A stretch of 64,000 nucleotides of DNA, taken from contig JAQXKO010000017.1 of assembly GCA_029010495.1 (NCBI GenBank), positions 1 to 64,000 on the forward strand, written 5' to 3'. Both the position numbers and the translations under genes were made by a program. The DNA is from Clostridiales bacterium. Its GTDB lineage: Bacteria > Bacillota > Clostridia > Lachnospirales > Lachnospiraceae. Position 1 is the stretch's first letter. Each line of letters opens with the position of its first letter. Of this stretch, positions 27,195-36,345 are shown in pieces. The notes under the pieces are model-generated. The model saw only the letters and a list, made by a program, of their open reading frames with translations, was not told the origin of the DNA and ran no database searches.

Positions 27195-28676
27195 TTATCT
27201 GCACCTTCTTACACAATCCTTCCAGCCGGATATCAGCTCTTTTCTCTTCTCCTCATCAAAACCGGAGGTAAATACATCCATATCACCGCTCAGTTTTATA
27301 ATCTCCTCCGTACTGCCGTAAAAGCCTGTCGTGAGTCCGGCAAGATAAGCAGCTCCCTGTGCAGTGCTCTCAATAACCGACGGTCTGATAATGTCCGCTC
27401 CCGTTATATCTGACTGAAACTGCATGAGGAAGTTGTTGGCAGATGCTCCGCCGTCAACCTTTATGGACTTAAGCTTTATACCGCAGTCCTCCTCCATTGC
27501 CATAAGTACATCATTTGTTTCATAGGCAAGGGATTCTACAACCGCCCTTATAAAATGTGCCTTGGTAGTACCTCTTGTCAGTCCGAAAACGGCACCCCTT
27601 GCATAAGCATCCCAGTAAGGTGCCCCAAGTCCGGTAAATGCAGGAACCACATACACGCCGTTTGTGTCCGGAACACTCTCGGCATATTCCTCCGTCTCCG
27701 CAGCACTGCTAATAAGCTTCATTTCATCCCTGAGCCATTTTATGGCAGCTCCGGCAACAAATACACTACCCTCAAGAGCATAAGCCCTTTCCATTTTTTC
27801 TGTCGTGGCAGCTACAGTCGTAAGCAGTCCGTTCCTTGATTCTACAGCAGTAGTTCCAGTATTCATCAGTAAAAAGCAGCCTGTACCGTATGTATTCTTT
27901 ACCTCGCCCTTTTTAAAACATTCCTGCCCGAAAAGCGCCGCCTGCTGATCACCTGCTACTCCTGCGATAGGTATATGATTACCCAGAAGCGACTCATCCA
28001 CCTCGCCGTATATATGACCTGAGGGATATACCCCCGGAAGCATGGACGCCGGTATGTCGAACAGCTTTAACAGCTCGTCATCCCATTCCATGGTATGAAT
28101 ATTAAAAAGCATCGTACGTGAAGCATTGGTATAATCCGTGGCAAATACTTTTCCCTTTGTAAGCTTATAGATAAGCCAGGTATCTACCGTGCCGAATAAA
28201 AGCTCTCCGGCCTCCGCCTTATCTCTTGCCCCGTCAACATTATCAAGTATCCACTTAATCTTAGTTGCGCTAAAATAAGGATCGGGTATTAATCCCGTTT
28301 TTGACTTTATCATATCCGAAAGCCCCGAAGCTTTTATATCATCAATCATCGGTGCCGTTCTTCTGCACTGCCATACAATTGCGTTATAAACAGGATTCCC
28401 CGTTGATTTATCAAAGCATATTGTCGTTTCTCTCTGGTTTGTAATTCCGAGACAATCTATCTCAGAAGTATCAATATCAGCCTTTGCATAGGCCTCCATC
28501 ATAACACCATACTGTGAAGCCCAGATTTCATTCGGATCCTGCTCCACATAGCCCGGCTTCGGAAAAATCTGTGTAAATTCCTTTGCTGCACTTGACTTTA
28601 TCCTGCCGCTTTTATCGAATATAATACATCTTGAGCTTGTCGTCCCCTGATCAAGCGCAATAATATATTTTTTCAT
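27195..28676 (-). CDS. glpK: Glycerol kinase
   Basis: Phosphorylates glycerol to sn-glycerol 3-phosphate. FGGY family, about 493 aa. Motifs: [12 protein letters not shown] near the N-terminus, [26 protein letters not shown], and ATIG-like segments in the C-terminal lobe ([14 protein letters not shown]). Two in-frame ATGs stand at 28682 and 28676; GGGG is spaced properly only for 28676 ([10 protein letters not shown]), which I chose. It begins 10 bp after the lipase-like gene, so released glycerol could feed straight into it. No glpF or glpD is nearby. Confidence 0.97.
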   Translation of the reverse strand: MKKYIIALDQGTTSSRCIIFDKSGRIKSSAAKEFTQIFPKPGYVEQDPNEIWASQYGVMMEAYAKADIDTSEIDCLGITNQRETTICFDKSTGNPVYNAIVWQCRRTAPMIDDIKASGLSDMIKSKTGLIPDPYFSATKIKWILDNVDGARDKAEAGELLFGTVDTWLIYKLTKGKVFATDYTNASRTMLFNIHTMEWDDELLKLFDIPASMLPGVYPSGHIYGEVDESLLGNHIPIAGVAGDQQAALFGQECFKKGEVKNTYGTGCFLLMNTGTTAVESRNGLLTTVAATTEKMERAYALEGSVFVAGAAIKWLRDEMKLISSAAETEEYAESVPDTNGVYVVPAFTGLGAPYWDAYARGAVFGLTRGTTKAHFIRAVVESLAYETNDVLMAMEEDCGIKLKSIKVDGGASANNFLMQFQSDITGADIIRPSVIESTAQGAAYLAGLTTGFYGSTEEIIKLSGDMDVFTSGFDEEKRKELISGWKDCVRRCR

Positions 28677-28686
28677 GGCCATTCCC

Positions 28687-29634
28687 CTATCTTTCCGTGT
28701 TTTCCTTTACCTGCGCAGCAACCTTATTAATCCACTCATACAGATATTCGTAAACCTCAGCTCTGTCCTTCTCGTTTATTACCTCATGTCTGTCACCCTC
28801 ACAAAGCTTAAGAGTTACATTCCAGATTCCGGCCTTACAGAGAGCCTTATAAGCCTTTTTAACATCTTTACCGTAATTGCCGACAGGATCCTCATCTCCG
28901 GATATCACAAGAACTGGAAGAGATTTTCTTATTTTATTGATGTTTTCCTTTTTCTTAACGTAAGTAATTGTTTCAAATAATTGTCTGAACGCCGAAACGG
29001 TAAATATATAATTTGCTCTCGGGTCGTCCTTTATCTTCTCAAGGATTTCTTCGTCAGAGGTCTGCCAGTTTCCCGTCATGTCACCCTTAATTCTCTTGTT
29101 ATATGCCCCAAATGCAATATTTGATAAAATCGTACTTCTGTAACGTTTTCCCTTAATTATTTCAATGATTCTGCAGAGAAATCTACCGAATCTGAGCATT
29201 GTTTCAGGCTGATTACCCGTTCCCATAATGATGGCTCCGTCAACAATGTCACTATGATTAACAAGATATCGTCTGACCATAAATGAACCCATACTGTGTC
29301 CCATAATAACAATCGGCACATCAGGATATCTTCTCTTCATGATTTTTGTAATATGATAAAGGTCATGAACGATAATCGCTCCCCCGTCCTTTTCCCCAAA
29401 ATAACCGAAATCTTCATGTGAAGCTGCCGTATCACCATGACCGATATGGTCATTACCTATTACAAGTATACCCTTCCCGGAAAGATATCCGGCAAAATCA
29501 TCATATCGGTCGATAAATTCTATCATGCCGTGAGATATCTGCAATATACATTTTATCTCACCCTCCGGCACCCACATAATACCGTTTATGGTATTAATAC
29601 CGTCAACCGACTTTAACTTAAATAGTTTTTTCAT
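28687..29634 (-). CDS. Alpha/beta hydrolase, monoacylglycerol-lipase-like
   Basis: A 315-aa hydrolase with the classic triad: nucleophile Ser in GHSMGSF near residue 113, Asp in [13 protein letters not shown] near residue 258, and His in CEGDRHEV near residue 288. The lid segment and [14 protein letters not shown] opening match the lysophospholipase/monoacylglycerol lipase group (Hydrolase_4). No signal peptide, so it is cytoplasmic. ACGGAGGGA precedes the ATG. Followed at 10 bp by glpK, which supports a glycerol-releasing substrate such as monoacylglycerol. The exact substrate is not known. Confidence 0.85.
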   Translation of the reverse strand: MKKLFKLKSVDGINTINGIMWVPEGEIKCILQISHGMIEFIDRYDDFAGYLSGKGILVIGNDHIGHGDTAASHEDFGYFGEKDGGAIIVHDLYHITKIMKRRYPDVPIVIMGHSMGSFMVRRYLVNHSDIVDGAIIMGTGNQPETMLRFGRFLCRIIEIIKGKRYRSTILSNIAFGAYNKRIKGDMTGNWQTSDEEILEKIKDDPRANYIFTVSAFRQLFETITYVKKKENINKIRKSLPVLVISGDEDPVGNYGKDVKKAYKALCKAGIWNVTLKLCEGDRHEVINEKDRAEVYEYLYEWINKVAAQVKENTER

Positions 29635-29656
29635 AGTCCCTCCGTAATATAATAAA

Positions 29657-29669
29657 TCAAACCGTTTGA
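29657..29669. promoter_or_regulatory. Operator-like palindrome upstream of the hydrolase-glpK operon
   Basis: TCAAAC-C-GTTTGA, a perfect 13-bp palindrome, 23 bp before the hydrolase ATG. A regulator bound here would block transcription or initiation. Nothing in the window is an obvious candidate to bind it. Confidence 0.4.
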
Positions 29670-29805
29670 AACAATTAATATAATCAGCATAATCGTCTGC
29701 TCTCGCAATACGATATCAATTTAATTATAATTGTTAAATTGTATAAATTCAACTAAAAAAATATAATACATCAACAATAAAGCTTAATTAACCGGGCATC
29801 ACTCA

Positions 29806-30912
29806 CTATCCGATAATAAAATATAAAGACAGCAATATCGCCAGAAAAATGATGTTGCTTAATGTAAAATACCTGAAATATCTGCCCTTAAGCTCACTTT
29901 TTTCTGCAACGACGAATTTATACGATATAAGACTGGCCATAGATGCAATAAGTGTTCCGAGACCGCCGAGATTTGTGCCTATTACAAGTCCTTCTGCGGA
30001 TTGTGTAAAGCCTGACATTAACAGCGCACACGGAACATTGCTTATCACCTGACTTAATAACACCGCCATAATTACCTCATGATTCTTTATAAGCGCTTCA
30101 ATAACTGTTTTGACCGCCTCAATACGCGACATATTTCCGATGAAAACAAAAAATCCCGCAAAGGTCAGGAGCAGATTGTAATCAACCATAAGCAGCGCTT
30201 TTCTGTCCATTACAAGAAATACCGCCAGACATAACGCTGCCGGTATCAGCGCAGGAAAAAGCTTTGCCACACTTAACAGGCAGATTATGAACAGCAAGAT
30301 ACAAACTGCAACAGCCCTTTTATTATGTATTCCGTCATTTTCTATCCCGACACTTATTGATTTTCTCTCCGATGCCAGTATGCACCAGCCAATAAGCATC
30401 AGAAGAGAGCATAATGAGTATGGAAGCATCAGCCTGATAAAACCTGTCAGCTTAATTTTCATAATTGAAAAAAGATATAGATTCTGCGGATTACCCGTGG
30501 GCATCAGCATGCTGCCCAGATTAGCCGCCACAGTCTGCGCCGCAACAACAAAAACCGTATATTTTTCAGTGTCCGACAGCTTAAGAATAATAAGCGCAAG
30601 GGGAACAAAAATTATCAATGCCACATCATTAGTCATAAACATGCTGAATACAAAGGGAAGAAGCACAAGCACAAGTACAAGCTGCCTTTCCGTTTTAACC
30701 CTATTTATGATACTTTTCCCTATAAATCTGAAAAAGCTGCAGTTTCTGAGGCCTGCCATCACACTCATAAGAGCAAAAAGCAGTAACAGAGTATCAGCAT
30801 CAATATATGAAGCATACTCCTTATCAGGCGTCACAAATAACATTGAAACAGCCGCCAGCAAAAGGGCCACACACAATACGGCATCCTTTCTCAGATAATT
30901 TATTATTTTCAT
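29806..30912 (-). CDS. SLC13/ArsB-NhaD superfamily anion permease
   Basis: A 368-aa polytopic membrane protein with about ten helices. The GNPQNLYLF motif after MLMPT near residue 135 and the paired loop GTNLGGLGTL near residue 305 are typical of the ion-transporter (citrate/arsenite/Na+ antiporter) superfamily, each in one inverted repeat half. Substrate unknown: dicarboxylate, citrate or another anion. It is shorter than most SLC13 members (about 450 aa) but both repeat halves seem present. GGGGAAAA precedes the ATG. Monocistronic, divergent from the pyridoxal kinase gene. Confidence 0.82.
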   Translation of the reverse strand: MKIINYLRKDAVLCVALLLAAVSMLFVTPDKEYASYIDADTLLLLFALMSVMAGLRNCSFFRFIGKSIINRVKTERQLVLVLVLLPFVFSMFMTNDVALIIFVPLALIILKLSDTEKYTVFVVAAQTVAANLGSMLMPTGNPQNLYLFSIMKIKLTGFIRLMLPYSLCSLLMLIGWCILASERKSISVGIENDGIHNKRAVAVCILLFIICLLSVAKLFPALIPAALCLAVFLVMDRKALLMVDYNLLLTFAGFFVFIGNMSRIEAVKTVIEALIKNHEVIMAVLLSQVISNVPCALLMSGFTQSAEGLVIGTNLGGLGTLIASMASLISYKFVVAEKSELKGRYFRYFTLSNIIFLAILLSLYFIIG

Positions 30913-30945
30913 ATCGTTTTCCCCTGAATATTATTATATTTTTTC

Positions 30946-30977
30946 ATGAAGTTATATACCGATGAAGTTATATACCG
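30946..30977. repeat. Perfect 16-bp tandem duplication
   Basis: ATGAAGTTATATACCG occurs twice head to tail (30946-30961, 30962-30977) in the 205-bp divergent region between the permease and pyridoxal kinase genes. It probably affects the permease promoter spacing. Confidence 0.8.
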
Positions 30978-31036
30978 TTTAATATATTACTGCCCGATAC
31001 CTTTCACATTCTTCGTCGCAGGATTTATATGAATTA

Positions 31037-31066
31037 TTGACATATCACCCGGATTTGTAGTAAACT
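31037..31066 (+). promoter_or_regulatory. Promoter of the pyridoxal kinase gene
   Basis: TTGACA (31037-31042), 18-bp spacer, TAAACT (31061-31066), 51 bp before the ATG. The -35 is perfect, the -10 matches four of six. Confidence 0.55.
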
Positions 31067-31117
31067 ACACAAAGATTTACAGATGCATATTATCATAAAT
31101 TTACAGGAGTATCAATT

Positions 31118-31960
31118 ATGTCAGACAAAAAAGTTCTTACACTTCAGGATATTTCATGTATGGGACAATGCTCTCTTACTGTGGCACTTCCGATCATTTC
31201 CGCATGCGGCGTGGAAACTATCATACTGCCCTCTGCTGTTTTGTCCACTCATACCGGCGGATTTAAGGGCTATACCTTCCGGGACCTGACCGATGATATC
31301 CCGCTTATTATGAATCACTGGATGAGTGAAGGAATCAAATTTGACTGCCTTTATACAGGTTATCTGGGAAATATCAGGCAAATTGATTATGTTCACGACC
31401 TCAAAAAAAACTTAATGAAGGAGAATGCGCTTTTTATAGCTGACCCGGCCATGGCTGACTTTGGTAATCTGTATGCCGGCTTTGACAGAAAATTTGTAAA
31501 AAGCATGGCACAGCTTTGCGGCTATGCCGATATAATTCTTCCTAATATTACCGAGGCAGCCTTTATGACTGACTCGGAGGTAATACTCGATAATCACAGC
31601 GAAGAATATATTGATATGCTTCTAAGTAAACTTGCCTCACTCGGATGCAAAGCAATTATATTAAAGGGTATATGCTACAATGACAAAGAAATAGGAATTG
31701 TCTATTATGACTGCCTGACAAACAAAAAAGAGCATTATTTTACAGAAAAAATAAATACTACCGCTCACGGAACCGGCGACTGCTATGCTGCCGCCTTTAC
31801 AGGTTCACTGATAAAGGGATTTACTCCTTTTGACGCGGCACGGCTTGCTGCTGACTTTGTGGTAGAATGTATAAAACACACAGTAAATGATAAAGAACAC
31901 TGGTATGGAGTAAAATTTGAGCAGGCTCTTCCGATGCTTGTCTCAAAGCTCAATAAATAA
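31118..31960 (+). CDS. Pyridoxal/pyridoxamine kinase
   Basis: Phosphorylates B6 vitamers in the salvage route to pyridoxal 5-phosphate. 280 aa, ribokinase superfamily, PdxY/PdxK-like. N-terminal DISCMGQCSLTVALPII, HTGGFKGY, the ILPNITEA segment and the catalytic anion-hole motif TAHGTGDCYAAAF near residue 220 (GTGD with catalytic Asp) are all present. AGGAG precedes the ATG. Stands alone between the permease and TetR genes, with its own promoter and terminator. PdxY and PdxK types cannot be separated here, so I give no symbol. Confidence 0.93.
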   Translation: MSDKKVLTLQDISCMGQCSLTVALPIISACGVETIILPSAVLSTHTGGFKGYTFRDLTDDIPLIMNHWMSEGIKFDCLYTGYLGNIRQIDYVHDLKKNLMKENALFIADPAMADFGNLYAGFDRKFVKSMAQLCGYADIILPNITEAAFMTDSEVILDNHSEEYIDMLLSKLASLGCKAIILKGICYNDKEIGIVYYDCLTNKKEHYFTEKINTTAHGTGDCYAAAFTGSLIKGFTPFDAARLAADFVVECIKHTVNDKEHWYGVKFEQALPMLVSKLNK

Positions 31961-31965
31961 AACAA

Positions 31966-31992
31966 AAGCCCTGCCAAAATGCGGGGCTTTTC
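31966..31992. terminator. Terminator after the pyridoxal kinase gene
   Basis: AAAGCCCTGC, a short loop and GCGGGGCTTTT form a stem followed by a T-run on the plus strand; A-rich sequence on the left allows use from the minus strand too. Confidence 0.75.
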
Positions 31993-32016
31993 ATATCTTA
32001 TAAAGAGCAAGTCTCC

Positions 32017-32114
32017 TCTCCGGATAAAGCGTAAGTCTGCATATCATATAGGGCAGTCAGCTTCTCCGGATAAAGCCCGGGCTTTCTCATCAGATGAAGC
32101 AGTCAGCTTCTCCG
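32017..32114. repeat. Imperfect 46-bp tandem repeat across the tetR-like 3' end
   Basis: TCTCCGGATAAAGC recurs at 32017 and 32063, and GCAGTCAGCTTCTCCG at 32053 and 32099, both 46 bp apart. So a 46-bp unit is duplicated, with partial third copy, spanning the end of the TetR-type gene. As 46 is not a multiple of three, the copy is read in another frame and changes the C-terminal tail. Confidence 0.75.
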
Positions 32115-32607
32115 ACAGCTTTGCCGCCATGGCAATGGCAAGCTCCTTATCCTTATCCTGATATTGCATATATGTGTAATAACATCCATAGATGATATAG
32201 GAATGTAGAATATTTCTTGCCAGGTCATCCTTATATTCAGGATAAATATTATAAATCATATTTTTAATTGCCTTTTCCATTTTCCATGGAAGCACATTAA
32301 TTCTGTTCCCCGAAAAGACAATATTTATAAGGTTTTTCTTGGCCTCAAAGGACTGACATAAAAGCATGGTAAAATCTGCCACATTTACCTCAACTTCACC
32401 CGGTATGCTTATCGCATCAATCAGACTGTCTACGAGCTCATCCTCAATCCGGCTTGAAAGCTCATATATATCCTGATAATATACATAAAATGTTGACTTG
32501 TTCACATCAGCCTTTTTGCAAAGCTCCACTACCGTCATATTCTCAAGATCCTTTTTTGATCTTATTTCGATAAATGCATTCAAAATTGCCCTTTGTGCCT
32601 TTGTCAT
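32044..32607 (-). CDS. TetR/AcrR-family transcriptional regulator
   Basis: A 187-aa one-domain-DNA-binding repressor type. The N-terminal helix-turn-helix (AILNAFIEIRSKKDLENMTVVEL, CKKADVNKSTFYVYYQD) is a clear TetR domain at residues 8-55; the C-terminal part resembles the TetR_C family with an FxxxR-type core but I do not know the ligand. The last 25 residues come from a local DNA duplication and may be dispensable. GAGAGG precedes the ATG. Divergent from glgB over 322 bp containing palindromes, so regulation of glgB or of itself is the first guess. Confidence 0.88.
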   Translation of the reverse strand: MTKAQRAILNAFIEIRSKKDLENMTVVELCKKADVNKSTFYVYYQDIYELSSRIEDELVDSLIDAISIPGEVEVNVADFTMLLCQSFEAKKNLINIVFSGNRINVLPWKMEKAIKNMIYNIYPEYKDDLARNILHSYIIYGCYYTYMQYQDKDKELAIAMAAKLSEKLTASSDEKARALSGEADCPI

Positions 32608-32670
32608 ATTAACACCTCTCCATCAATAAATTTTTTTATATCTGACATGATAATCCGTTTTGAAACACTA

Positions 32671-32688
32671 TATCATATCGGCGTGATA
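32671..32688. promoter_or_regulatory. Candidate TetR operator
   Basis: TATCAT-ATCGGC-GTGATA, an 18-bp imperfect palindrome (one mismatch between arms) 64 bp upstream of the TetR-type ATG. Position and size fit a self-regulatory operator. Confidence 0.35.
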
Positions 32689-32771
32689 AACGCAACACAA
32701 TCAGACATAATCAAGTATATGTCCTTTTTTAGACATTTGTCGTATATTGACTGATGACTATCCGAATCATC

Positions 32772-32847
32772 TGTTATATTATTATTGCAGAATTTCGACT
32801 ATAGTCTGATTTTGCACTGTTGTCTGATTTGAACATCTGCTGTTCAA
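32772..32847 (+). promoter_or_regulatory. Possible glgB promoter and leader palindrome
   Basis: Plus-strand extended -10 TGTTATATT at 32772-32780, with TTGACT too far upstream (22 bp) for a standard promoter. In the leader TTGAAC-7-GTTCAA (32829-32847) is a palindrome, and GTCTGATTT occurs twice (32812 and 32822). Together with 32671-32688 these are all I can name in the 322-bp tetR-glgB gap. Confidence 0.3.
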
Positions 32848-32929
32848 GGGTAATGTGTACTATTATTCTTAATAATGACAACATGCAATATTTTATACAT
32901 TTCAAAACTGCTTACATCGGGATGAATCT

Positions 32930-34726
32930 ATGGATATTTATAATTTTTACACAGGAAAAGAATTTGAAGCCTACGAATACCTCGGGGCGCATACCTACTG
33001 GGGAGGTACAACCTTCAGAACCTTTGCCCCTTCGGCAAAGCACGTCGCTGTAATCGGTGATTTTTCAAACTGGGAAGAAGTTCCCATGCATCAGGTGATG
33101 GACGGTAACTTCTGGGAAGTCAGTATTCCCGGTACCATGACAGGTAATCTGTATAAGTACAAAATATACGGACGTGACGGAAGCTTTAAGGAGCATGCCG
33201 ACCCATTCGGCTTCTATGCGGAATTAAGACCGGCAACAGCATCAATTGTTTTTGACATTAAGACCTCTTATGATTTTAAAGACCATCGATGGATGAAAAA
33301 ACGTCATACACTTGCAGACGGACCGATGAATATATATGAGCTGCATTTTGGTTCATGGAGAAAGCCGGACGACTCAAATCCGGATTCATGGTATAATTAT
33401 TCAGAGCTTGGAAACATTCTTATCCCGTATCTGAAAGAAAACGGATTTAATTTTCTTGAAATTATGCCACTGAACGAATATCCCTGTGACCAATCCTGGG
33501 GCTATCAGTCTACAGGTTTTTTCGCTCCCACCTCAAGATACGGAAATCCTAATGAGCTCAGACAATTTATCGAGCAGTGTCACGAAAATGATATAGCAGT
33601 CATACTTGATTTTATTCCGGTCCATTTTGCGGTAAATGATTACGGACTTAAAGATTATGACGGCGGAAACTCTTTGTTTGAATATCCTAATAACTTCGCC
33701 AAATATAACGAGTGGGGCAGCTGTAACTTCATGCATTCCAGAGGTGAAACCTGCAGCTTTCTTCAGTCGGCCGCAAATTTCTGGTTAAGCCTGTATCATT
33801 TTGACGGATTAAGAATGGATGCTGTCGGTAATCTGATTTACTGGATGGGTGATAATAATCGCGGCGAAAATAAATGTGCCATTAATTTTATCAAAACAAT
33901 GAATCAGGGCCTCAAGGAGCGTCACGGTGACATTCTATTATTTGCTGAGGATTCTTCGTCTTATCAGGGTGTTACAAAGTCTGTGGCACAGGGCGGTCTC
34001 GGCTTTGATTTCAAATGGGACCTTGGATGGATGAACGATACTCTCTCATATTTCCAGACACAGCCTGACTGCCGCAGTGAAAAATATCATAAGCTGACAT
34101 TTTCAATGATGTATTATTACAACGAAAGGTTTATCCTTCCTTTCTCTCATGATGAGGTGGTTCACGGCAAGGCATCAATCGTTAATAAGATGAGTGATTT
34201 GTACGAGGGCAAATTCCGTCAGGCCAGAGCCCTTTATATGTATATGTATGCCCACCCGGGCAAAAAGCTCAACTTTATGGGAAATGAGTTCGGACAGCTG
34301 AGAGAATGGGACGAAAAAAGGGGACAGGACTTTGATTTGTTAAAATATCCGATTCATGATGATTTTAATCGTTTTTTCAAGACACTGTCTCATTTTTACC
34401 TTAACCATCCTGCCCTGTCGGCACTTGATTACAGTACCGAGGGCTTTTACTGGGTTGACTGCAATATGCCAAATGAAAACATATATGCCTTCATAAGACG
34501 ATGTGAGGGTGAAAAGCTTCTGGCTGTCTTTAATTTTTCATACCGCACACAGGATTACTGTCCAGACCTCGGATACGATTGCATACTGACGCCATTGTTA
34601 AACAGTAATGACGAGATATTCGGCGGTGAAATAAAAGCTGATAATATGCCAATAATATGCAACAGGTGGGTTAAGCTTACACTTCCGGGATATCATGCAT
34701 GCTACTATTCCGTCACTGTGCAGTAA
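32930..34726 (+). CDS. glgB: 1,4-alpha-glucan (glycogen) branching enzyme
   Basis: Transfers alpha-1,4 chains to form alpha-1,6 branches. 598 aa, GH13 subfamily 9. CBM48 domain first (WGGTTFRTFAPSAKHVAVIGDFSNW), then the (beta/alpha)8 barrel with nucleophile Asp in GLRMDAVGN near residue 300, acid/base Glu in LLFAEDSS near residue 345, and FSHDEVVHGK near residue 407; all-beta C-terminal domain ending at 598. The start ATG has only a weak GGGA upstream. No glgC, glgA or glgP in the window, so it is an orphan here. Divergent from the TetR-type gene. Confidence 0.96.
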   Translation: MDIYNFYTGKEFEAYEYLGAHTYWGGTTFRTFAPSAKHVAVIGDFSNWEEVPMHQVMDGNFWEVSIPGTMTGNLYKYKIYGRDGSFKEHADPFGFYAELRPATASIVFDIKTSYDFKDHRWMKKRHTLADGPMNIYELHFGSWRKPDDSNPDSWYNYSELGNILIPYLKENGFNFLEIMPLNEYPCDQSWGYQSTGFFAPTSRYGNPNELRQFIEQCHENDIAVILDFIPVHFAVNDYGLKDYDGGNSLFEYPNNFAKYNEWGSCNFMHSRGETCSFLQSAANFWLSLYHFDGLRMDAVGNLIYWMGDNNRGENKCAINFIKTMNQGLKERHGDILLFAEDSSSYQGVTKSVAQGGLGFDFKWDLGWMNDTLSYFQTQPDCRSEKYHKLTFSMMYYYNERFILPFSHDEVVHGKASIVNKMSDLYEGKFRQARALYMYMYAHPGKKLNFMGNEFGQLREWDEKRGQDFDLLKYPIHDDFNRFFKTLSHFYLNHPALSALDYSTEGFYWVDCNMPNENIYAFIRRCEGEKLLAVFNFSYRTQDYCPDLGYDCILTPLLNSNDEIFGGEIKADNMPIICNRWVKLTLPGYHACYYSVTVQ

Positions 34727-34778
34727 ACATCACTTAAAATTGTCACTCACACAGGTTTATCAAAACCAATTAGTCGTA

Positions 34779-34917
34779 ACGGTTTATTACATTTAACTTT
34801 ACGGTTTATTACATTTAACTTTACGGTTTATTCATTACAATCAGTTATTACGATCTGATATTTACAATTAGTTATTAAGGTCTGATAATTACAATTATTC
34901 ATTACGGTTTATTACAA
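34779..34917. repeat. Two adjoining short tandem repeats downstream of glgB
   Basis: A 22-bp unit starting ACGGTTTATTACATTTAACT repeats at 34779-34800 and 34801-34822 with a partial third copy, directly followed by a 27-bp unit starting TTACAAT at 34835, 34862 and 34889 (diverged copies). Very AT-rich, non-coding, between glgB and the large proA terminator. Confidence 0.8.
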
Positions 34918-34920
34918 CAA

Positions 34921-34980
34921 AAGCCTGATACTGTTTATAACATCCCCAATTTCGGATTGTTATAATACAGTATCAGGCTT
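34921..34980. terminator. Long terminator hairpin after proA
   Basis: AAGCCTGATACTGT (34921-34934) pairs with ACAGTATCAGGCTT (34967-34980), and the stem continues through TTATAACA/TGTTATAA with a one-base bulge. On the minus strand TTTTGTTG follows, so it should end proA transcription; it may also stop glgB read-through on the other strand. Confidence 0.8.
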
Positions 34981-35000
34981 AATTAGTACAAACATTGCTT

Positions 35001-36278
35001 CTATCGGTCAATATGACGGAAGCTTGCCCTGCCCGATGCATAGTCTCCTACTATCTGACCATGACCGAAAAGCTTATATTTATATGTCACCAATCCCTCA
35101 AGTCCTACAGGTCCTCTTGCATGAAGTTTACCTGTACTGATGCCGACCTCAGCACCAAAGCCATATCTGAAGCCATCTGAAAATCTGGTGGAGCAGTTAT
35201 GGAAAACTCCGGCGGAGTCAACCGTTTCCATAAAATATTCTACAGCAGTAGCATCATTTGAAATAATGCAGTCTGTATGATGTGAGCCGAAATAATTAAT
35301 ATGGTCGGCCGCCTCCTTCACATCATCAACAAGCTTTACCGACAGGCAGAGATCAAGGTATTCCGTATTGAATTCATCCTCACCCATAACCTCACATTGA
35401 ATTATTTGGGCAACCTCTTTTGTCCCTCTTACCTTTACGCCGGCTCCGGCAAGCATTTCATAAAGCTTTGGCAGAAATTCTGCTGCCACGCTGTGATTAA
35501 CGAGTATTGTTTCTACCGCATTACAGGCTGCACAATATTGTGTTTTTGCATCATGAATTACATTAAGCGCCAGCTTTTCATCGTATAAACGGTCAACATA
35601 TATGTGACAGATACCGTCTGCATGACCCATAACCGGAATTTTTGTGTTATTAATAATATAGCTTACAAATTTATTAGAGCCTCTCGGAATAAGAAGATCT
35701 ACATCTTTATCGCATGCTAATAATTCATCAATCTCAGAATGTGCCTCAGCCTGGTTGAGCATATTCTCGGGAAGCCCGGCATTAATAACGGCATTTTTAA
35801 TTATATTAAATATTGTCCTGTTACTCTCCGTGGTTTCCTTTCCTCCCTTTAAAATGGCGCAGTTTCCGCTCTTTATACAAAGTGCGGATATCTGTACCAA
35901 AGCATCAGGTCTTGCCTCAAATATTACACCTATTACTCCTATGGGACAGGTTACCCTGTATAAATCAAGACCTGTATCAAGCTGACGGTCAAGAAGCACC
36001 TTGCCAAGCGGATCAGGCAGACCGATAAGCATCTCAATGCCTTCTATGCAGGAGTAAAGCTTTCCCTCATCAAACTTCAGACGTTTAATAACTGCATGTG
36101 AAATACCGTTTTCTTCAGCTTTAATTAAATCTTTCTTATTGGCAGCAAATATTTCCTCTTTATTATCATTAAGAGCCTTCATTACGGCTCTGAGTGCATC
36201 ATTTCGAAGCTCTGCGGATGAAGAAGCCACATAAGGTGAAGTCAGCTTCATTTTTTTTGCAATCTCGCTTATACTCAT
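35001..36278 (-). CDS. proA: Gamma-glutamyl phosphate reductase
   Basis: NADPH-dependent reduction of gamma-glutamyl phosphate to glutamate semialdehyde in proline synthesis. 425 aa, full length; aldehyde dehydrogenase superfamily. Family features: VIFEARPDAL near residue 120, LIPRGSNKFV, catalytic Cys in KTQYCAACNAVET near residue 254, and RFSDGFRYGFGAEVGIST. AGGAGAT precedes the ATG. proB is absent from the window, so this proA is separated from its usual partner. 67 bp lie between the second sortase stop and this start, so it could be read from the pilus transcript or from its own promoter. Confidence 0.97.
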   Translation of the reverse strand: MSISEIAKKMKLTSPYVASSSAELRNDALRAVMKALNDNKEEIFAANKKDLIKAEENGISHAVIKRLKFDEGKLYSCIEGIEMLIGLPDPLGKVLLDRQLDTGLDLYRVTCPIGVIGVIFEARPDALVQISALCIKSGNCAILKGGKETTESNRTIFNIIKNAVINAGLPENMLNQAEAHSEIDELLACDKDVDLLIPRGSNKFVSYIINNTKIPVMGHADGICHIYVDRLYDEKLALNVIHDAKTQYCAACNAVETILVNHSVAAEFLPKLYEMLAGAGVKVRGTKEVAQIIQCEVMGEDEFNTEYLDLCLSVKLVDDVKEAADHINYFGSHHTDCIISNDATAVEYFMETVDSAGVFHNCSTRFSDGFRYGFGAEVGISTGKLHARGPVGLEGLVTYKYKLFGHGQIVGDYASGRASFRHIDR

Positions 36279-36345
36279 ATAAAATCTCCTCTTTTCTAAT
36301 ATCTGGTTTTGTAAATATCATTATAAGTTGTAATCACTTAATTTT

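Noticed and set aside
29646..29674. A TTGTTT-17-TATATT promoter overlapping the palindrome before the lipase-like gene
   Set aside because: Its transcription start would fall inside the ribosome binding site, only a few bases before the ATG, so it is unlikely to work.
34779..34917. CRISPR array
   Set aside because: Repeats are directly adjacent without spacers and diverge; units of 22 and 27 bp do not form a repeat-spacer pattern.
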